Source: CAZTZL01 sp964537715
Lineage (GTDB): Bacteria > Zhuqueibacterota > QNDG01 > DSAB01
DNA: 64,000 nucleotides
Direction of reading: 5' to 3'
Assembly (NCBI GenBank): GCA_964537715.1
Contig: CAZIAH010000001.1
Location: forward strand, 62,001-126,000
A program made the position numbers and the translations under genes. The notes beneath the pieces were generated by a model. The model searched no databases, was not told the DNA's origin, and saw only the letters and a program-made list of their open reading frames with translations. Shown piece after piece: positions 26,193 through 36,264 of the stretch. Each line of letters starts with the position of its first letter. Position 1 is the stretch's first letter.

Positions 26193-26356
26193 AGTTTGAT
26201 CTCCTTTCATAATGATGTACAAAACGGATGAAATTTTCTTCTCCTAAAACTCATTCTTCCCTGACTCAGTGATTTTTCTACCACCACCTTTCTTACTTTC
26301 TTTTCTTTCTGAATGATATAAATCCTGTTATTAAATACAATTTGAAAATCTTCTGA

Positions 26357-27562
26357 TTACTGCATCACACCCACCATATTCCACATAGGCAGAAAAATGC
26401 CCAATGCCAGTACAACCACTGCCCCTGCCATCACGACCGTAAGCAGAGGTTCGATCATCGAAGTTAATCCTTTGATTGCGTATTCCACTTCCATATCATA
26501 ATGATTCGCAATGCTTTTCAGCATATCATCCAATGAACCGGACTGCTCGCCAATGGAAATCATACGAATGACCATGGGAGGAAACAGATCGTACTTTTTC
26601 ATGGAGCCTGCAATACCCCCTCCCTTTTCAACACCCACTGCCACATTTCTGATACTCTTTTCGATCACTGTATTTCCAACGGCGGTTGAAACGGTCGTGA
26701 GTGTTTGAAGAATAGGCAGACCGCTTCGGTTCAGCGTTTCGAACATCTTCGTAAAACGGGCCATAGCACTCTTGGATGCCAGGGGACCAATAAGAGGAAT
26801 TTTCATGATAAAACCGTCCCACCAGAACCGTCCTTGTTTGGTCTTGATAAATACATTAAGCCCGACAATACTCCCTAGGGCAACTATAAAAATCAGGATC
26901 ACATTTTTCTGGACAAAATGACTCGTTCCCAGGAGGATCTTGGTCGGCAGGGGCAGTTCCATATTCATGCTGTCAAAAATCGTGGCAAACTTGGGAACGA
27001 CCATCGACATGATCACGATAAACGCAGCCACCATTGCACAAATCACAAAAGTCGGATACCGCATGGCCGATTTCACTTTTTTACTGGTTTCCTCATCATG
27101 CTTCAAAACAGCTGCCATTCTTTCTAAAACCTCATCCAGCGCACCACTCATTTCACCGGCATATACCGAGTTGACATAAAGTTTTGAGAAGACCTTTGGG
27201 TGCTTGTCCAATGCCTGGGAAAAACTTTTCCCGGACATTACATCCACATAGACTTGATTCAGTACATCCCCCATCATTTTGCTGCTCTGGGAACTGAGCG
27301 CTTCCAAAGCCGTGAGCATGGGAACGCCGGCGCGCAACAGTGTAACCAGTTCACGTGTAAAAAGAATGATTTCATCGGACTTGATTTTTTTTGAAAAAAA
27401 ACCGCTGCTTTCCGATTTTTCTTCTTTTCTTATCTTGATTGAAACCGGTCGGTATCCCTTATGGTAAATTTCCTTGGAGACGGTCTGTTCGTTGGCCGCT
27501 TCCAATACTTCAGTAACGACTTCGCCGGTCGGGGTCACAGCTTTGTATTCATAAGATGGCAT
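26357..27562 (-). CDS. pilC: Type IV pilus inner-membrane platform protein
   Basis: A 401-residue polytopic protein with two GspF domains (about 70-190 and 270-395), each with the conserved FTRxLxTLxRSGxPxxxAL-like helix (ELVTLLRAGVPMLTALEAL and MFETLNRSGLPILQTL) and membrane helices near 168-190, 217-240 and 373-395. It is the platform on which PilB and PilT act. It follows pilB by 24 bases, the common pilB-pilC order. Confidence 0.95.
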   Translation of the reverse strand: MPSYEYKAVTPTGEVVTEVLEAANEQTVSKEIYHKGYRPVSIKIRKEEKSESSGFFSKKIKSDEIILFTRELVTLLRAGVPMLTALEALSSQSSKMMGDVLNQVYVDVMSGKSFSQALDKHPKVFSKLYVNSVYAGEMSGALDEVLERMAAVLKHDEETSKKVKSAMRYPTFVICAMVAAFIVIMSMVVPKFATIFDSMNMELPLPTKILLGTSHFVQKNVILIFIVALGSIVGLNVFIKTKQGRFWWDGFIMKIPLIGPLASKSAMARFTKMFETLNRSGLPILQTLTTVSTAVGNTVIEKSIRNVAVGVEKGGGIAGSMKKYDLFPPMVIRMISIGEQSGSLDDMLKSIANHYDMEVEYAIKGLTSMIEPLLTVVMAGAVVVLALGIFLPMWNMVGVMQ

Positions 27563-27586
27563 AATTTTGTTTATCCCTTGTTCTAT

Positions 27587-29365
27587 TTATACAATATTCG
27601 TTACTCTAAGCACTTCATCGATGGTTGTAATTCCCTTGAAAACCTTTGCCCATCCATCATGGGCCAAGGGACGCATTCCTTCCTGCATGGCTACTTTCCG
27701 TATTTCATCTGCAGGAGCATCTTTCAGAACACATGCACGAATGCGTTCACTCATCTGAATCACTTCCATGATGGCCATTCGTCCCTGATAGCCCGTCTCC
27801 CGGCAGTGTTTGCAGCCGGTTCCGTGAAAGAATTTGATCGAATCCATATTTTCGATACCAAAACTTTCGAAAACATCTTTCGGTATTTGATAATTCGGTT
27901 TATACTCTGTTTTACATTCCGGACAAATTTTCCTGACGAGACGCTGGGCCATAATGCCGAGTACTGCGGAAGAAACAAGAAACGGTTCGATTTCCATTTC
28001 TGCCAACCGGGTAATACCACCTGCTGCATCGTTGGTATGCAATGTGGAAAGAACCAAGTGACCGGTCAGTGCCGCCTGCACAGCAATATTGGCTGTCTCC
28101 GTATCGCGAATTTCTCCGACCAGAACAATGTCCGGATCCTGCCGTAAAATAGCACGCAATCCCTTGGCGAAAGTCATTCCCGCTTTGACGTTGACCTGGG
28201 ATTGTCGGATTCGCGGTAATCGAAATTCGACAGGATCTTCGAGCGTGATGATATTTTTTTCTACAGCGTCAAGACCGTTTAGTGCAGCGTAGAGAGTGGT
28301 TGTCTTGCCGCTTCCGGTAGGACCGGTCACAAGTATGATGCCGTATGAATTGCTGAGAAGCGACTTGATCGTGTTCAAAACGTCTTCTTCATATCCGAGA
28401 TTGTCCAGCTGCATCAACGCTGCGCTTTTGTCCAGAACTCGAAGCACGAGGTTCTCACCGTTCACCGAAGGAAGTGTGGAAACTCGAATATCGATCTGTC
28501 TCCCGTCTTTCAATTTTAAACGAAGCTGTCCATCTTGTGGTATTCGGTGTTCCGCAATGTCAAGATTGGACAGAATTTTGATTCTTGAAATAATTGCCGA
28601 CTGTAAATTTTTAGGCAGTTGAAACGATTCGTGTAAAATCCCATCCTGACGAAACCGAACCCGAACCTCTGTTTCTTCGGGATTGATATGCACATCAGAG
28701 GCCCCTTCGATAATCGCCTGGGTTAATATCATATTCGCCATTTTTACGACAGGAGCTTCCTCGGCCAGTCGTTCAAGGTCTTGAATGGATTCATGAACTT
28801 CCTCGGTTTTTTCCTCTTCCGATTCAATGACCTCCAAAATATCCTGTATCTCTTCATTTGAGACGTTTACCGACGACTCGGATGGTTTTCCGTAATAACG
28901 ATCAATGGCCGATTCAACTGCTTCGCGGGAAGAAAGTGCCGGAGAAATTTCAAGCTGGGTGATACGGGTCACCTTGTCTATTGCTTTCACATCCTTGGGA
29001 TCTGTCATCGCCAAAAGAAGCGTGCTGTCGATTTTGAATAATGGGAAGAAATTAAACTGCCTGGCAATATCTCCGGGAATCAGTTCGAGTACTTCGGGAT
29101 CGATTTCATAATTTTTCAGATCAATATAGGGAACATGCAAAATGGATGCTTTCGTTTCCAAAATAACTTCTTCTGTGGCCAAATCGGATTCCAAAAGAAG
29201 GTCTTCAAAAGACATATGAGCTTTCCCGTTTTTGATTTGCGCAAGAATCGTTTTTGCTTGTTGAAGCGTGAGAATTTTTCGCTCCACCAGCGCTCTGGCC
29301 AGCGCACGATCGCTATCACTTTTTTGAGTCGTCACCTTCGCGACTGTTTTTACGGGATCAGGCAT
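27587..29365 (-). CDS. pilB: Type IV pilus assembly ATPase
   Basis: A 592-residue extension ATPase. An N-terminal MshEN-like region (about 20-170) precedes the GspE core with Walker A GPTGSGKTTTLYAAL, Walker B DPDIVLVGEIRD, the His box TGHLVLSTLHT and a zinc-binding CPEC...CKHC module near residues 505-545. ATG at 29365 overlaps the receiver gene stop by eight bases; a TTG three bases up is possible. Together with pilT this gives both extension and retraction motors. Confidence 0.95.
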   Translation of the reverse strand: MPDPVKTVAKVTTQKSDSDRALARALVERKILTLQQAKTILAQIKNGKAHMSFEDLLLESDLATEEVILETKASILHVPYIDLKNYEIDPEVLELIPGDIARQFNFFPLFKIDSTLLLAMTDPKDVKAIDKVTRITQLEISPALSSREAVESAIDRYYGKPSESSVNVSNEEIQDILEVIESEEEKTEEVHESIQDLERLAEEAPVVKMANMILTQAIIEGASDVHINPEETEVRVRFRQDGILHESFQLPKNLQSAIISRIKILSNLDIAEHRIPQDGQLRLKLKDGRQIDIRVSTLPSVNGENLVLRVLDKSAALMQLDNLGYEEDVLNTIKSLLSNSYGIILVTGPTGSGKTTTLYAALNGLDAVEKNIITLEDPVEFRLPRIRQSQVNVKAGMTFAKGLRAILRQDPDIVLVGEIRDTETANIAVQAALTGHLVLSTLHTNDAAGGITRLAEMEIEPFLVSSAVLGIMAQRLVRKICPECKTEYKPNYQIPKDVFESFGIENMDSIKFFHGTGCKHCRETGYQGRMAIMEVIQMSERIRACVLKDAPADEIRKVAMQEGMRPLAHDGWAKVFKGITTIDEVLRVTNIV

Positions 29366-29801
29366 CAAGATACCTTCTTACCACATCCAAAACCTGCGGA
29401 TAGCGGAATGGTTTGTACAGAAATTCATTGGCACCGACCTGCTGCCCCATTTTCCGCTCTCCTTCGGTTGCACGTGAAGTCAATACGATAATAGGAATGT
29501 CTTTAAAGCGTTTGTCAAACTTTAACAGTCTTGCCACCTTAAATCCGTCTAACATCGGCATTAAAATATCAAGAATAATCAAATCCGGACGATTGGTTTT
29601 TACTTCCTGCAGCGCTTCCAGTCCGTGAGAAGCCACTCGAACATGGTATCCTTCTCTTTCCAATGGTTCTCTAAGAATCTTAACAATCAAAGGATCATCG
29701 TCTACGACCAATATCTGCTTTCTTCCATTGGTTTCTAAAGTATCGCCTTGCAAAGTATCGACTACAAGTGTATCCTTTACTTCATCCTGAATTTCCATCA
29801 C
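29358..29801 (-). CDS. Receiver-domain response regulator overlapping pilB
   Basis: A 147-residue protein: about 25 N-terminal residues, then a receiver domain with QILVVDDDPL, phospho-acceptor Asp in IILDILMPMLDG, Thr/Ser in IVLTSRA and Lys in FLYKPF. No output domain. The start is GTG at 29801 (GGAGG nine bases upstream) or ATG at 29798. Its stop overlaps pilB by eight bases, so the two are translationally coupled, which suggests it directly controls PilB or pilus extension, in the manner of PilG/PilH-type regulators. Confidence 0.88.
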   Translation of the reverse strand: MMEIQDEVKDTLVVDTLQGDTLETNGRKQILVVDDDPLIVKILREPLEREGYHVRVASHGLEALQEVKTNRPDLIILDILMPMLDGFKVARLLKFDKRFKDIPIIVLTSRATEGERKMGQQVGANEFLYKPFRYPQVLDVVRRYLDA

Positions 29802-29835
29802 CGGGCTGTACCTCCAGCCTCTGGTGCATCTCTGT

Positions 29836-30606
29836 TTATCCGAAAAGTCCTAAGTAACTGTTAATAATGAATTCACCAAACAGAAGATGCACGAGAGTGC
29901 CTATTGCAATAAACGGACCAAATGGGATCATATCTCCAATACGAATTTTTTTAAAAATGATTCCGTAAAAAATAAACAGCGATGCTGCCAAAACTCCGTA
30001 AAATAAACATAATGCAGTGTTCGGGAATCCTACGTAAACACCTATCATAACAAGGAGTTTCAAATCCCCCATTCCCATACTTTCCTTACGAAAAAGCAAT
30101 TTGCCAAAAAGCGAAATCGTTAAAATTAAAAAGCCCCCGAACAATGCTCCCAATACTGCCATGTACCATATTTCAATTTGTAACCCTACTACGAGAATCA
30201 AACCCAAAATGAAAGCGGGGATCGTCAATCGATTTAATATCAATCCATTATCGATATCGATAAAACTGATCGGAATTAAAAAAAGAACCAAGACGCCATA
30301 TGCGATGATTTGAACTGACCATCCATATCTCAGCGATATCGAAACGAGACATAGTGCTGTTAACAATTCAACGGCAGGATAGCGCCATGAGATAGAGGCA
30401 TGACAGGAGCGGCATCGTCCTTTCAGCAAGAGATAACTCAGCACTGGAATATTGTCATAGAATTTGATGGGCCGACCACAGGAGGTACAGTGCGATCCTG
30501 GCCGAACAATCGAAAGACCTCTCGGCATTCTGTAAATCAGAACATTAAAAAAACTGCCGAAAATCAAACCTAAGGTGCCCGCTACGATCATTTCTATCAC
30601 CATCAT
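29836..30606 (-). CDS. pilD: Prepilin peptidase / N-methyltransferase
   Basis: A 256-residue polytopic aspartic protease that removes prepilin leaders and methylates the new N terminus. The cytoplasmic loop has the CTSCGRPIKFYDNIP and CRSCHASISWRYP zinc pairs, the catalytic Asp residues are in DIDNGLI and GMGDLKL (GxGD), and about seven hydrophobic helices follow. It matures the four prepilins encoded downstream. It starts four bases after the giant T9SS-tagged gene, so the two are almost surely co-transcribed. Confidence 0.95.
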   Translation of the reverse strand: MMVIEMIVAGTLGLIFGSFFNVLIYRMPRGLSIVRPGSHCTSCGRPIKFYDNIPVLSYLLLKGRCRSCHASISWRYPAVELLTALCLVSISLRYGWSVQIIAYGVLVLFLIPISFIDIDNGLILNRLTIPAFILGLILVVGLQIEIWYMAVLGALFGGFLILTISLFGKLLFRKESMGMGDLKLLVMIGVYVGFPNTALCLFYGVLAASLFIFYGIIFKKIRIGDMIPFGPFIAIGTLVHLLFGEFIINSYLGLFG

Positions 30607-30610
30607 TATT

Positions 30611-33600
30611 TTATCTCAAAAATAACATCCGTTTTGTCTTTGCAAATTGATTTTGCCGAACGCGATAGAGATAAACACCACTTGCTACGATATTGCCGCT
30701 TTCGTTTCTTCCATCCCAAACCACTGTATTCTCAGTTGCGCTGGGAAAATATTCATCGACCAGCACCCGAATTGTCTGTCCCAGAATATTGTATACGGTC
30801 AGTGTCACATGACCTGGCTTGTTCACCGAAAATTTAATGGAGGTCTCCGGATTGAAAGGATTGGGATAATTCTGTGCGAGATCGAATTTATCAGGAACCA
30901 GACCTGCATATTCCGAGCCGTCGCCGTTACCCAGGGGACGAATGATCACCAGATACATATTGTCGTCACTCGAACCGCAGTTACCGCCAAGAGCAACTTC
31001 CCCCTCTTCGTATTCTTTATAGAGAACGTCGAATTTCTTGCCGCGGGAATCTACAATTTGCTCATCCATCACTTCCCAATCGATCAACCACTTGGACAGG
31101 GAAGCAATCTGCGTATCGTACCCAATATAGATTACGGCCGGCTGATTCAGATAGAATTGAAGAAAATCCGTATCACGGTTGATCTTGTCGTCATTCGCAG
31201 TCTGAATCCACATCAAATCTTTTAAGGTATCCGGAATCGAGGAAAGCGTGTAATCTCTGTCGATATAGTAGACATCTCCCACTTTGATATAATTAATCTG
31301 ATACGCACTTTTGTTCAGATTGGCCAGAACTGCCCTGCTCCCCTTGTGCGGAACGATAAATACGAGATACATGTCGTCGTCCATTGTTCCGTAATTGGCA
31401 CCCAAGACAACCTGCCCTTCACTAACTTCTTCTGAAAAAAAACAATAAATATTGGATCTTGAATCGACCATTTGTTCCCCGGTAGCAGTCCATTGTTGAA
31501 GCCATTCGGGTATCTGTAAAATATTTTTATCATAGGCAACATAGACTGTCGCCTCTCCCCGCAACTGAAAGGACAGGAAATTTCCACCTGTAATGGCCTT
31601 GTCGTCGTTGGCTGTCATAATCTGAATCGCACCTTGAATTGCCTGGGGCGCTTGATCGACCGTGTAATTCCGATCGATATATCCTGCATCTCCCAACCGA
31701 AATGTGCCGAATCGATATCTGGCCTGACTGAGACCGCTCACAGATGCCCATTCGGACAGAAGGTAATCCACACCATTTCCAGAAGCCATGATGTTGGGTT
31801 GTGAAGCCCTGTCCGAAATATTGGATACCTGAATTTGATAGGCTTTTCCTCTCCTGTGCTGTGTCGTTGTCAAATGAACACGGACGCCATTCGAATCAAG
31901 CTTAGCCGACTGAACTTCGATGCTGTCGGATATCGCATAATTGTTTTTATTCTCGGCGCTCGTTTTTTCGAGCTGTTCGCTAAAAATCAAATCCACGAGA
32001 ACCGGTGATAAAATTTCTACTCGTACCAGAACAGGAGGCGTATTGTCCGCCGAGCTGCCAGAACTCTCCATTTTATAAGTAAACCAAGTATCCGGACTAA
32101 TTACATTGGGTACGATTGCTTTATCTTTAACATTCTGCACATTGATACTGTAGCTGACATTCGGACGGTGGTCGCTTGTGGACAGATAGACATTTTTATT
32201 ATTGCTCGGATCCAGTACGGCTTCATAAACCTCAACACCAGATTCAATATAATAATTTTTTCTATCCTGTGCCGATGTCTTTTCAAGCGCTTCGTCAAAC
32301 CGCAACTCCAGTGCATTGGCACCCTGAAGTTTGGCGGAAAGTAATTTGGGTCTTGTCGTATCCGGGGGTGTGTATGTATAAGTCTTCTCAATAGTCTGCT
32401 TCAACATATTAGGTATAGGAGCCCGGTCCGTGATTCCAGAAACCGCGATGGTATAAGTCACTCCGCTCTGATGTGCATCGGTCTCCAAAAGAACTTCAGT
32501 CAGTGAAGCCCGCAAATAGGCAGTGTTTACTTTGACACTCGGCGTAATCGTATAATTCGCCACATTCTCTGCACTTGTTCTTGAAAGCGGTTCATTAAAA
32601 ACAATAGATAAAGACATGTACGTCTGTAATTTTGCCGTCACCAATTCCGGCGCCACTGTGTCCGGAGGCAGGTATGTATAAGTGCAGCTGTTATTGGATG
32701 CTTTTATTGTATTGGGAGTAAATGCCCTGTCTTGAATATTATTAATAGTAATTTTATATGTTTGTGCCTCATGAGCAGCCGTGGTTAACCATACAGTCTT
32801 CAAAGTAGCATCCAGTGTCGCCATCAGAATATTGACCGGCGGAGCAATGACATAGTTCGTTTTTTCCCTGGCTTCAGTATCGCCAATGGGCTCGCTAAAA
32901 GTTAATTCCAGTAGTTGATTGGTTTGCAGTTTTGCTGATATCAATGCCGGACTGATGGTATCCACAGGACTCCAGGTATACTTCTGCTTTGTATAGGCAG
33001 CGATGGGATTTTTATTCATTGAAGCGTCTTTAATTCCATTCACGGTCAGCTCATATTCTCCTGCAGCATGCGGAGAGGTCTCAAGAACAACCTGCCCTTC
33101 GGAAGAGGAAAGAAAGATATTATGAATTTGGATATTATTATTAATGAAATAATTGCTCTTTTCACGCGCACTCGTCGAATCTAATGGTTCATTGAAAGTA
33201 ACCACCAGCATCTGATCCGTATGAAGAGTTGCGGAAACAATTTTGGGAGCGACATTATCCTCGGGCAGATAATTGTATTGCAAATAGGTGTTGGGTAAAA
33301 TCGCATTCTTGGCCTGAGATCCATCCTGAATATTTTTCACCAGAAGAGTATAGCCTCCGATTTGATGAACGGTGGTCTGCAAAATAACATTGGTCATTTC
33401 GACATCAAGAATAGCCCGTACAACTTTCACACCATTGCTGATGGAATAATTCGATGTATCTTCTGCGGAAACCCGATCCAGTGCTTCACTGAATTTGAGT
33501 TTTAGCATGGTTGTGTTTAAAAAATCGACACTGAGAAGAACCGGCCTTGTCGTATCGGCAGGCGCATAGGTATACTCATATTTATTCTCGGAACCGATCG

Positions 33601-35962
33601 TGTTGGGAGTCACCGAAAGATCTCTGACACCTGTCACAGTCACTGTATAACTTCCCTGTTGATGTACCGAGGTTTCTAGAAAGACCTGCATATGGGATTG
33701 ACTGATACTTACATTGTAGACGGTAATTCCTTTTGAAATACTATAATGGCTTTTATCGAGCGCCGAATTCCCATCCAGGGCTTCGCTAAAAGAAAGTTCC
33801 AACATCTGCGCTCCGTGAAGTTCCGCTATGATCAGTTTAGGTGGAATATGATCGACCTCACCGCAAATATAGGTTCGCTGTGTATTTTGCTGAATCGTAT
33901 TTGCCGGAGTGGCGATATCCTTGACATTGTTCACTGTAAGAGTATACTCCATGCCGTGCTCATGCGTCCCAGTCTTGATAAATACTTTTTTCAATGAAGC
34001 ATCAATACTCGCTTCGATAATCGAAACAGTGGGGGTAATGGTATAACAGGCCATATTGGTAGCAGAAGCCTGCTCGAGCGGTTCACTGAATTCCAGTTCG
34101 AGAAAACTGTCACCTTGCAGTTTCACATTTACGAGTGTGGGAGGAGTCGTATCCATTGAAGGATAATCATATTCTTTTGTGCCCGATACAATGGCATTGG
34201 GAACAGCCGCTTTGTCAAAAACATTGGTCACATTGACTGTGTAGGTCACTCCCTGCTGATGATCTCCGGTGGACAGATATACCCGATTCAGTGAATCTCC
34301 GACAAGAGTCGCGGTCTGTACGGTAACAGATGGCGTAATCGTATAATTACTTTCAGTTTCACTGGAAGTACGATCCAGAGACTCGCTGAAGAAAAGTTCC
34401 ACGACATTGGCGCCGTGAAGAATGGCATTCGTCAATACGGGAGGAGTAATATCGGGAGGATTGTACGAATAATCCACATAAGAATTGGTCTGTATTGTAT
34501 TGGGAATTTCTGCCCGGTCTTTGATATTACTGACTGTGAGACGATAAGCACCGGCAGTATGGGATTGTGTGGTTACCAGAAGAACGATCATTCTTGTTAC
34601 ATCCAGAGAAGCACTCTCTATGGAAAGAGTGGGACTGATCGTATAATTACTGACATTCGTCGCACTTGTTTCATCCAAAGGTTCACTGAATGTCACACGC
34701 AGCAAATTGCCGCTCGTTACTTCCGCGCTCACGAGTTGCGGAGGCGTTTGGTCAGGAGGCGTATACACATATTCCTTGTGCTGCGGAGTTGAGATCAGAT
34801 TGGGAGGATTTTCATCATCACCAATATTGTTAACTGTAACAACATAGGTTCCACCTGAATGTGCCGCGGTAGTCAATGTGACAACTGTTCGGCCTGCATC
34901 CAAACTGGCCTGTGTAATGTTCACGGATGGCGAGATCGAATAGTTTTGGATATTCTCTGCTGAGGTCTGATCGAGTTGTTCGCTAAACTCCAATTCCAGT
35001 TCAGTAACACTGTTGAGCCTTGCTGCAATCAAATTGGGCGGAGTCGTATCCTCCGAGATCCATTGATACTTTTTCTGGCTGTTGGCCGTAATCGTATTCC
35101 CTGCTCCATCCTGTACATTGTTCACAGTCAGCGTATATTCGACACCGGAAGTATGCTCGGCTGTATTGATCGTGATCTTTGTAAAGGTCTGATCGATACT
35201 GAGAAAATTGATCGCGACAGAAGGAGAAATGCTGTAGTTTGCCGTCTGAAGTGCCGTGGTTTGATTCAACGGCTCACTGAATGTAACCAGGAGAAAATCA
35301 CGCGTTTTTAATTCTGCACTGACTATCGCGGGCGGTGTTTCATCCGTTCCCTGCCATGTATAATTGACCTGAGTCTGATCCATCGTGTTGGGGACAGTGG
35401 CTCTGTCTCTCACATTGGAGACAGTAAGTGTATGCGTGCCATTGTTATGCTGGGTTGTCGTAAGATAGACAATCGACGGATCGGAATCGAGTTCAGCGCT
35501 TTGCACAATGATTTCATCACCATTATCAATCTGGTAATTGGTGATCAACTCTGCGGACAGTTCCTCGACCGGTTCACTAAATTCTACTCGAATTTGGTCA
35601 CTCTGCTCACAAACAACATCGACCACGACTGGTTTATCAGTATCAGCAACTTGATATACAACTTCTTCAGAATAATCACTTTCGTTCCAGTTTTCATCAT
35701 AAGCAGTCACAGCAAAATAGTAGGTCGTACCGATTTCAAGACCATGGACCACATACTCCGTCACATTACCGACATCAACAAGGTTAGTATAATTCATAGA
35801 TTGGGTTCCGTAATAGACCTGATAACCGGCCAGATCGGGTTCGGTATTGCTGTTCCACGACACTGAGACGGAAGCGCTGTGCAGGAAAACCGGAATGAGC
35901 AAAAACAACAGGATTGACAGTATCCGGCTATTTGGTTTTAAATATTTCATTATGCTATACAT
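30611..35962 (-). CDS. Giant secreted repeat protein with T9SS sorting domain
   Basis: A 1783-residue exported protein. A signal peptide (1-30) is followed by one fibronectin type III domain (about 31-107) and thirteen tandem repeats of about 98 residues (about 108-1395), each opening with D.TPP.L and containing FSEPLD.TSA..NY.I, resembling SbsA/Big_5 Ig-like domains. Then come two copies of a module with YIDR.YT, TANDDK and EQ.VDSR (about 1430-1690). The end (from about 1693) is a type A T9SS sorting domain with NYPNPFNPETSIKF and a VYN.LGQ...V motif. It should be surface-anchored or released, probably an adhesin. ATG 35962 has AGAGGA upstream. Confidence 0.9.
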   Translation of the reverse strand: MYSIMKYLKPNSRILSILLFLLIPVFLHSASVSVSWNSNTEPDLAGYQVYYGTQSMNYTNLVDVGNVTEYVVHGLEIGTTYYFAVTAYDENWNESDYSEEVVYQVADTDKPVVVDVVCEQSDQIRVEFSEPVEELSAELITNYQIDNGDEIIVQSAELDSDPSIVYLTTTQHNNGTHTLTVSNVRDRATVPNTMDQTQVNYTWQGTDETPPAIVSAELKTRDFLLVTFSEPLNQTTALQTANYSISPSVAINFLSIDQTFTKITINTAEHTSGVEYTLTVNNVQDGAGNTITANSQKKYQWISEDTTPPNLIAARLNSVTELELEFSEQLDQTSAENIQNYSISPSVNITQASLDAGRTVVTLTTAAHSGGTYVVTVNNIGDDENPPNLISTPQHKEYVYTPPDQTPPQLVSAEVTSGNLLRVTFSEPLDETSATNVSNYTISPTLSIESASLDVTRMIVLLVTTQSHTAGAYRLTVSNIKDRAEIPNTIQTNSYVDYSYNPPDITPPVLTNAILHGANVVELFFSESLDRTSSETESNYTITPSVTVQTATLVGDSLNRVYLSTGDHQQGVTYTVNVTNVFDKAAVPNAIVSGTKEYDYPSMDTTPPTLVNVKLQGDSFLELEFSEPLEQASATNMACYTITPTVSIIEASIDASLKKVFIKTGTHEHGMEYTLTVNNVKDIATPANTIQQNTQRTYICGEVDHIPPKLIIAELHGAQMLELSFSEALDGNSALDKSHYSISKGITVYNVSISQSHMQVFLETSVHQQGSYTVTVTGVRDLSVTPNTIGSENKYEYTYAPADTTRPVLLSVDFLNTTMLKLKFSEALDRVSAEDTSNYSISNGVKVVRAILDVEMTNVILQTTVHQIGGYTLLVKNIQDGSQAKNAILPNTYLQYNYLPEDNVAPKIVSATLHTDQMLVVTFNEPLDSTSAREKSNYFINNNIQIHNIFLSSSEGQVVLETSPHAAGEYELTVNGIKDASMNKNPIAAYTKQKYTWSPVDTISPALISAKLQTNQLLELTFSEPIGDTEAREKTNYVIAPPVNILMATLDATLKTVWLTTAAHEAQTYKITINNIQDRAFTPNTIKASNNSCTYTYLPPDTVAPELVTAKLQTYMSLSIVFNEPLSRTSAENVANYTITPSVKVNTAYLRASLTEVLLETDAHQSGVTYTIAVSGITDRAPIPNMLKQTIEKTYTYTPPDTTRPKLLSAKLQGANALELRFDEALEKTSAQDRKNYYIESGVEVYEAVLDPSNNKNVYLSTSDHRPNVSYSINVQNVKDKAIVPNVISPDTWFTYKMESSGSSADNTPPVLVRVEILSPVLVDLIFSEQLEKTSAENKNNYAISDSIEVQSAKLDSNGVRVHLTTTQHRRGKAYQIQVSNISDRASQPNIMASGNGVDYLLSEWASVSGLSQARYRFGTFRLGDAGYIDRNYTVDQAPQAIQGAIQIMTANDDKAITGGNFLSFQLRGEATVYVAYDKNILQIPEWLQQWTATGEQMVDSRSNIYCFFSEEVSEGQVVLGANYGTMDDDMYLVFIVPHKGSRAVLANLNKSAYQINYIKVGDVYYIDRDYTLSSIPDTLKDLMWIQTANDDKINRDTDFLQFYLNQPAVIYIGYDTQIASLSKWLIDWEVMDEQIVDSRGKKFDVLYKEYEEGEVALGGNCGSSDDNMYLVIIRPLGNGDGSEYAGLVPDKFDLAQNYPNPFNPETSIKFSVNKPGHVTLTVYNILGQTIRVLVDEYFPSATENTVVWDGRNESGNIVASGVYLYRVRQNQFAKTKRMLFLR

Positions 35963-36063
35963 CGATTTCCTCTCTGGATATATTCAAAAACCTGTTTACT
36001 CATTTTTATCTGTCATTAAATAGACCTGGGCCTTTATGACTATTCTCAGTCAACAGGCTTTTA

Positions 36064-36079
36064 AGCAAACTGCATACCA
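36064..36079 (-). promoter_or_regulatory. Sigma-54-like -24/-12 promoter of the adhesin/pilus operon
   Basis: Minus-strand TGGTATGCAGTTTGCT fits TGGCAYRNNNNTTGCW with one mismatch (T for C at position 4), and both the GG and GC dinucleotides are correctly spaced. Predicted transcription start near 36052 gives a leader of about 90 bases. Sigma-54 control of type IV pilus genes is known in other bacteria. Confidence 0.5.
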
Positions 36080-36235
36080 TAGGGAAACCATACTGCATAA
36101 GCTATTGTAATTATAATAATTATAAATTTGTTCTTTATCGATAATTGGAAGTTTAAGGAAAAACTTTCCTACCTTCGCATTGAACCTTTTTCCCTTAAAA
36201 AATGCGGAGCATGATGTAAAGCTGCGAAACCTTTC

Positions 36236-36264
36236 TTGACTTTTATTTTTTAATAAATTAAATT
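36236..36264 (+). promoter_or_regulatory. Sigma-70-type promoter of the DNRLRE-like lipoprotein gene
   Basis: TTGACT (36236-36241), 17-base AT-rich spacer, TAAATT (36259-36264), about 67 bases before ATG 36331. A second plus-strand promoter with the same spacing precedes the TPR lipoprotein at 38819. Confidence 0.6.

Noticed and set aside
26240..26330. Sigma-70 promoter for pilA (TTGTAT / TATCAT)
   Set aside because: The -35 is poor and no conserved element supports it; the real pilA promoter cannot be placed by eye.
30900..35700. Possible CRISPR or tandem DNA repeat because of periodic similarity
   Set aside because: The periodicity is at protein level (about 98 codons, inside one long gene) and the DNA copies differ strongly.
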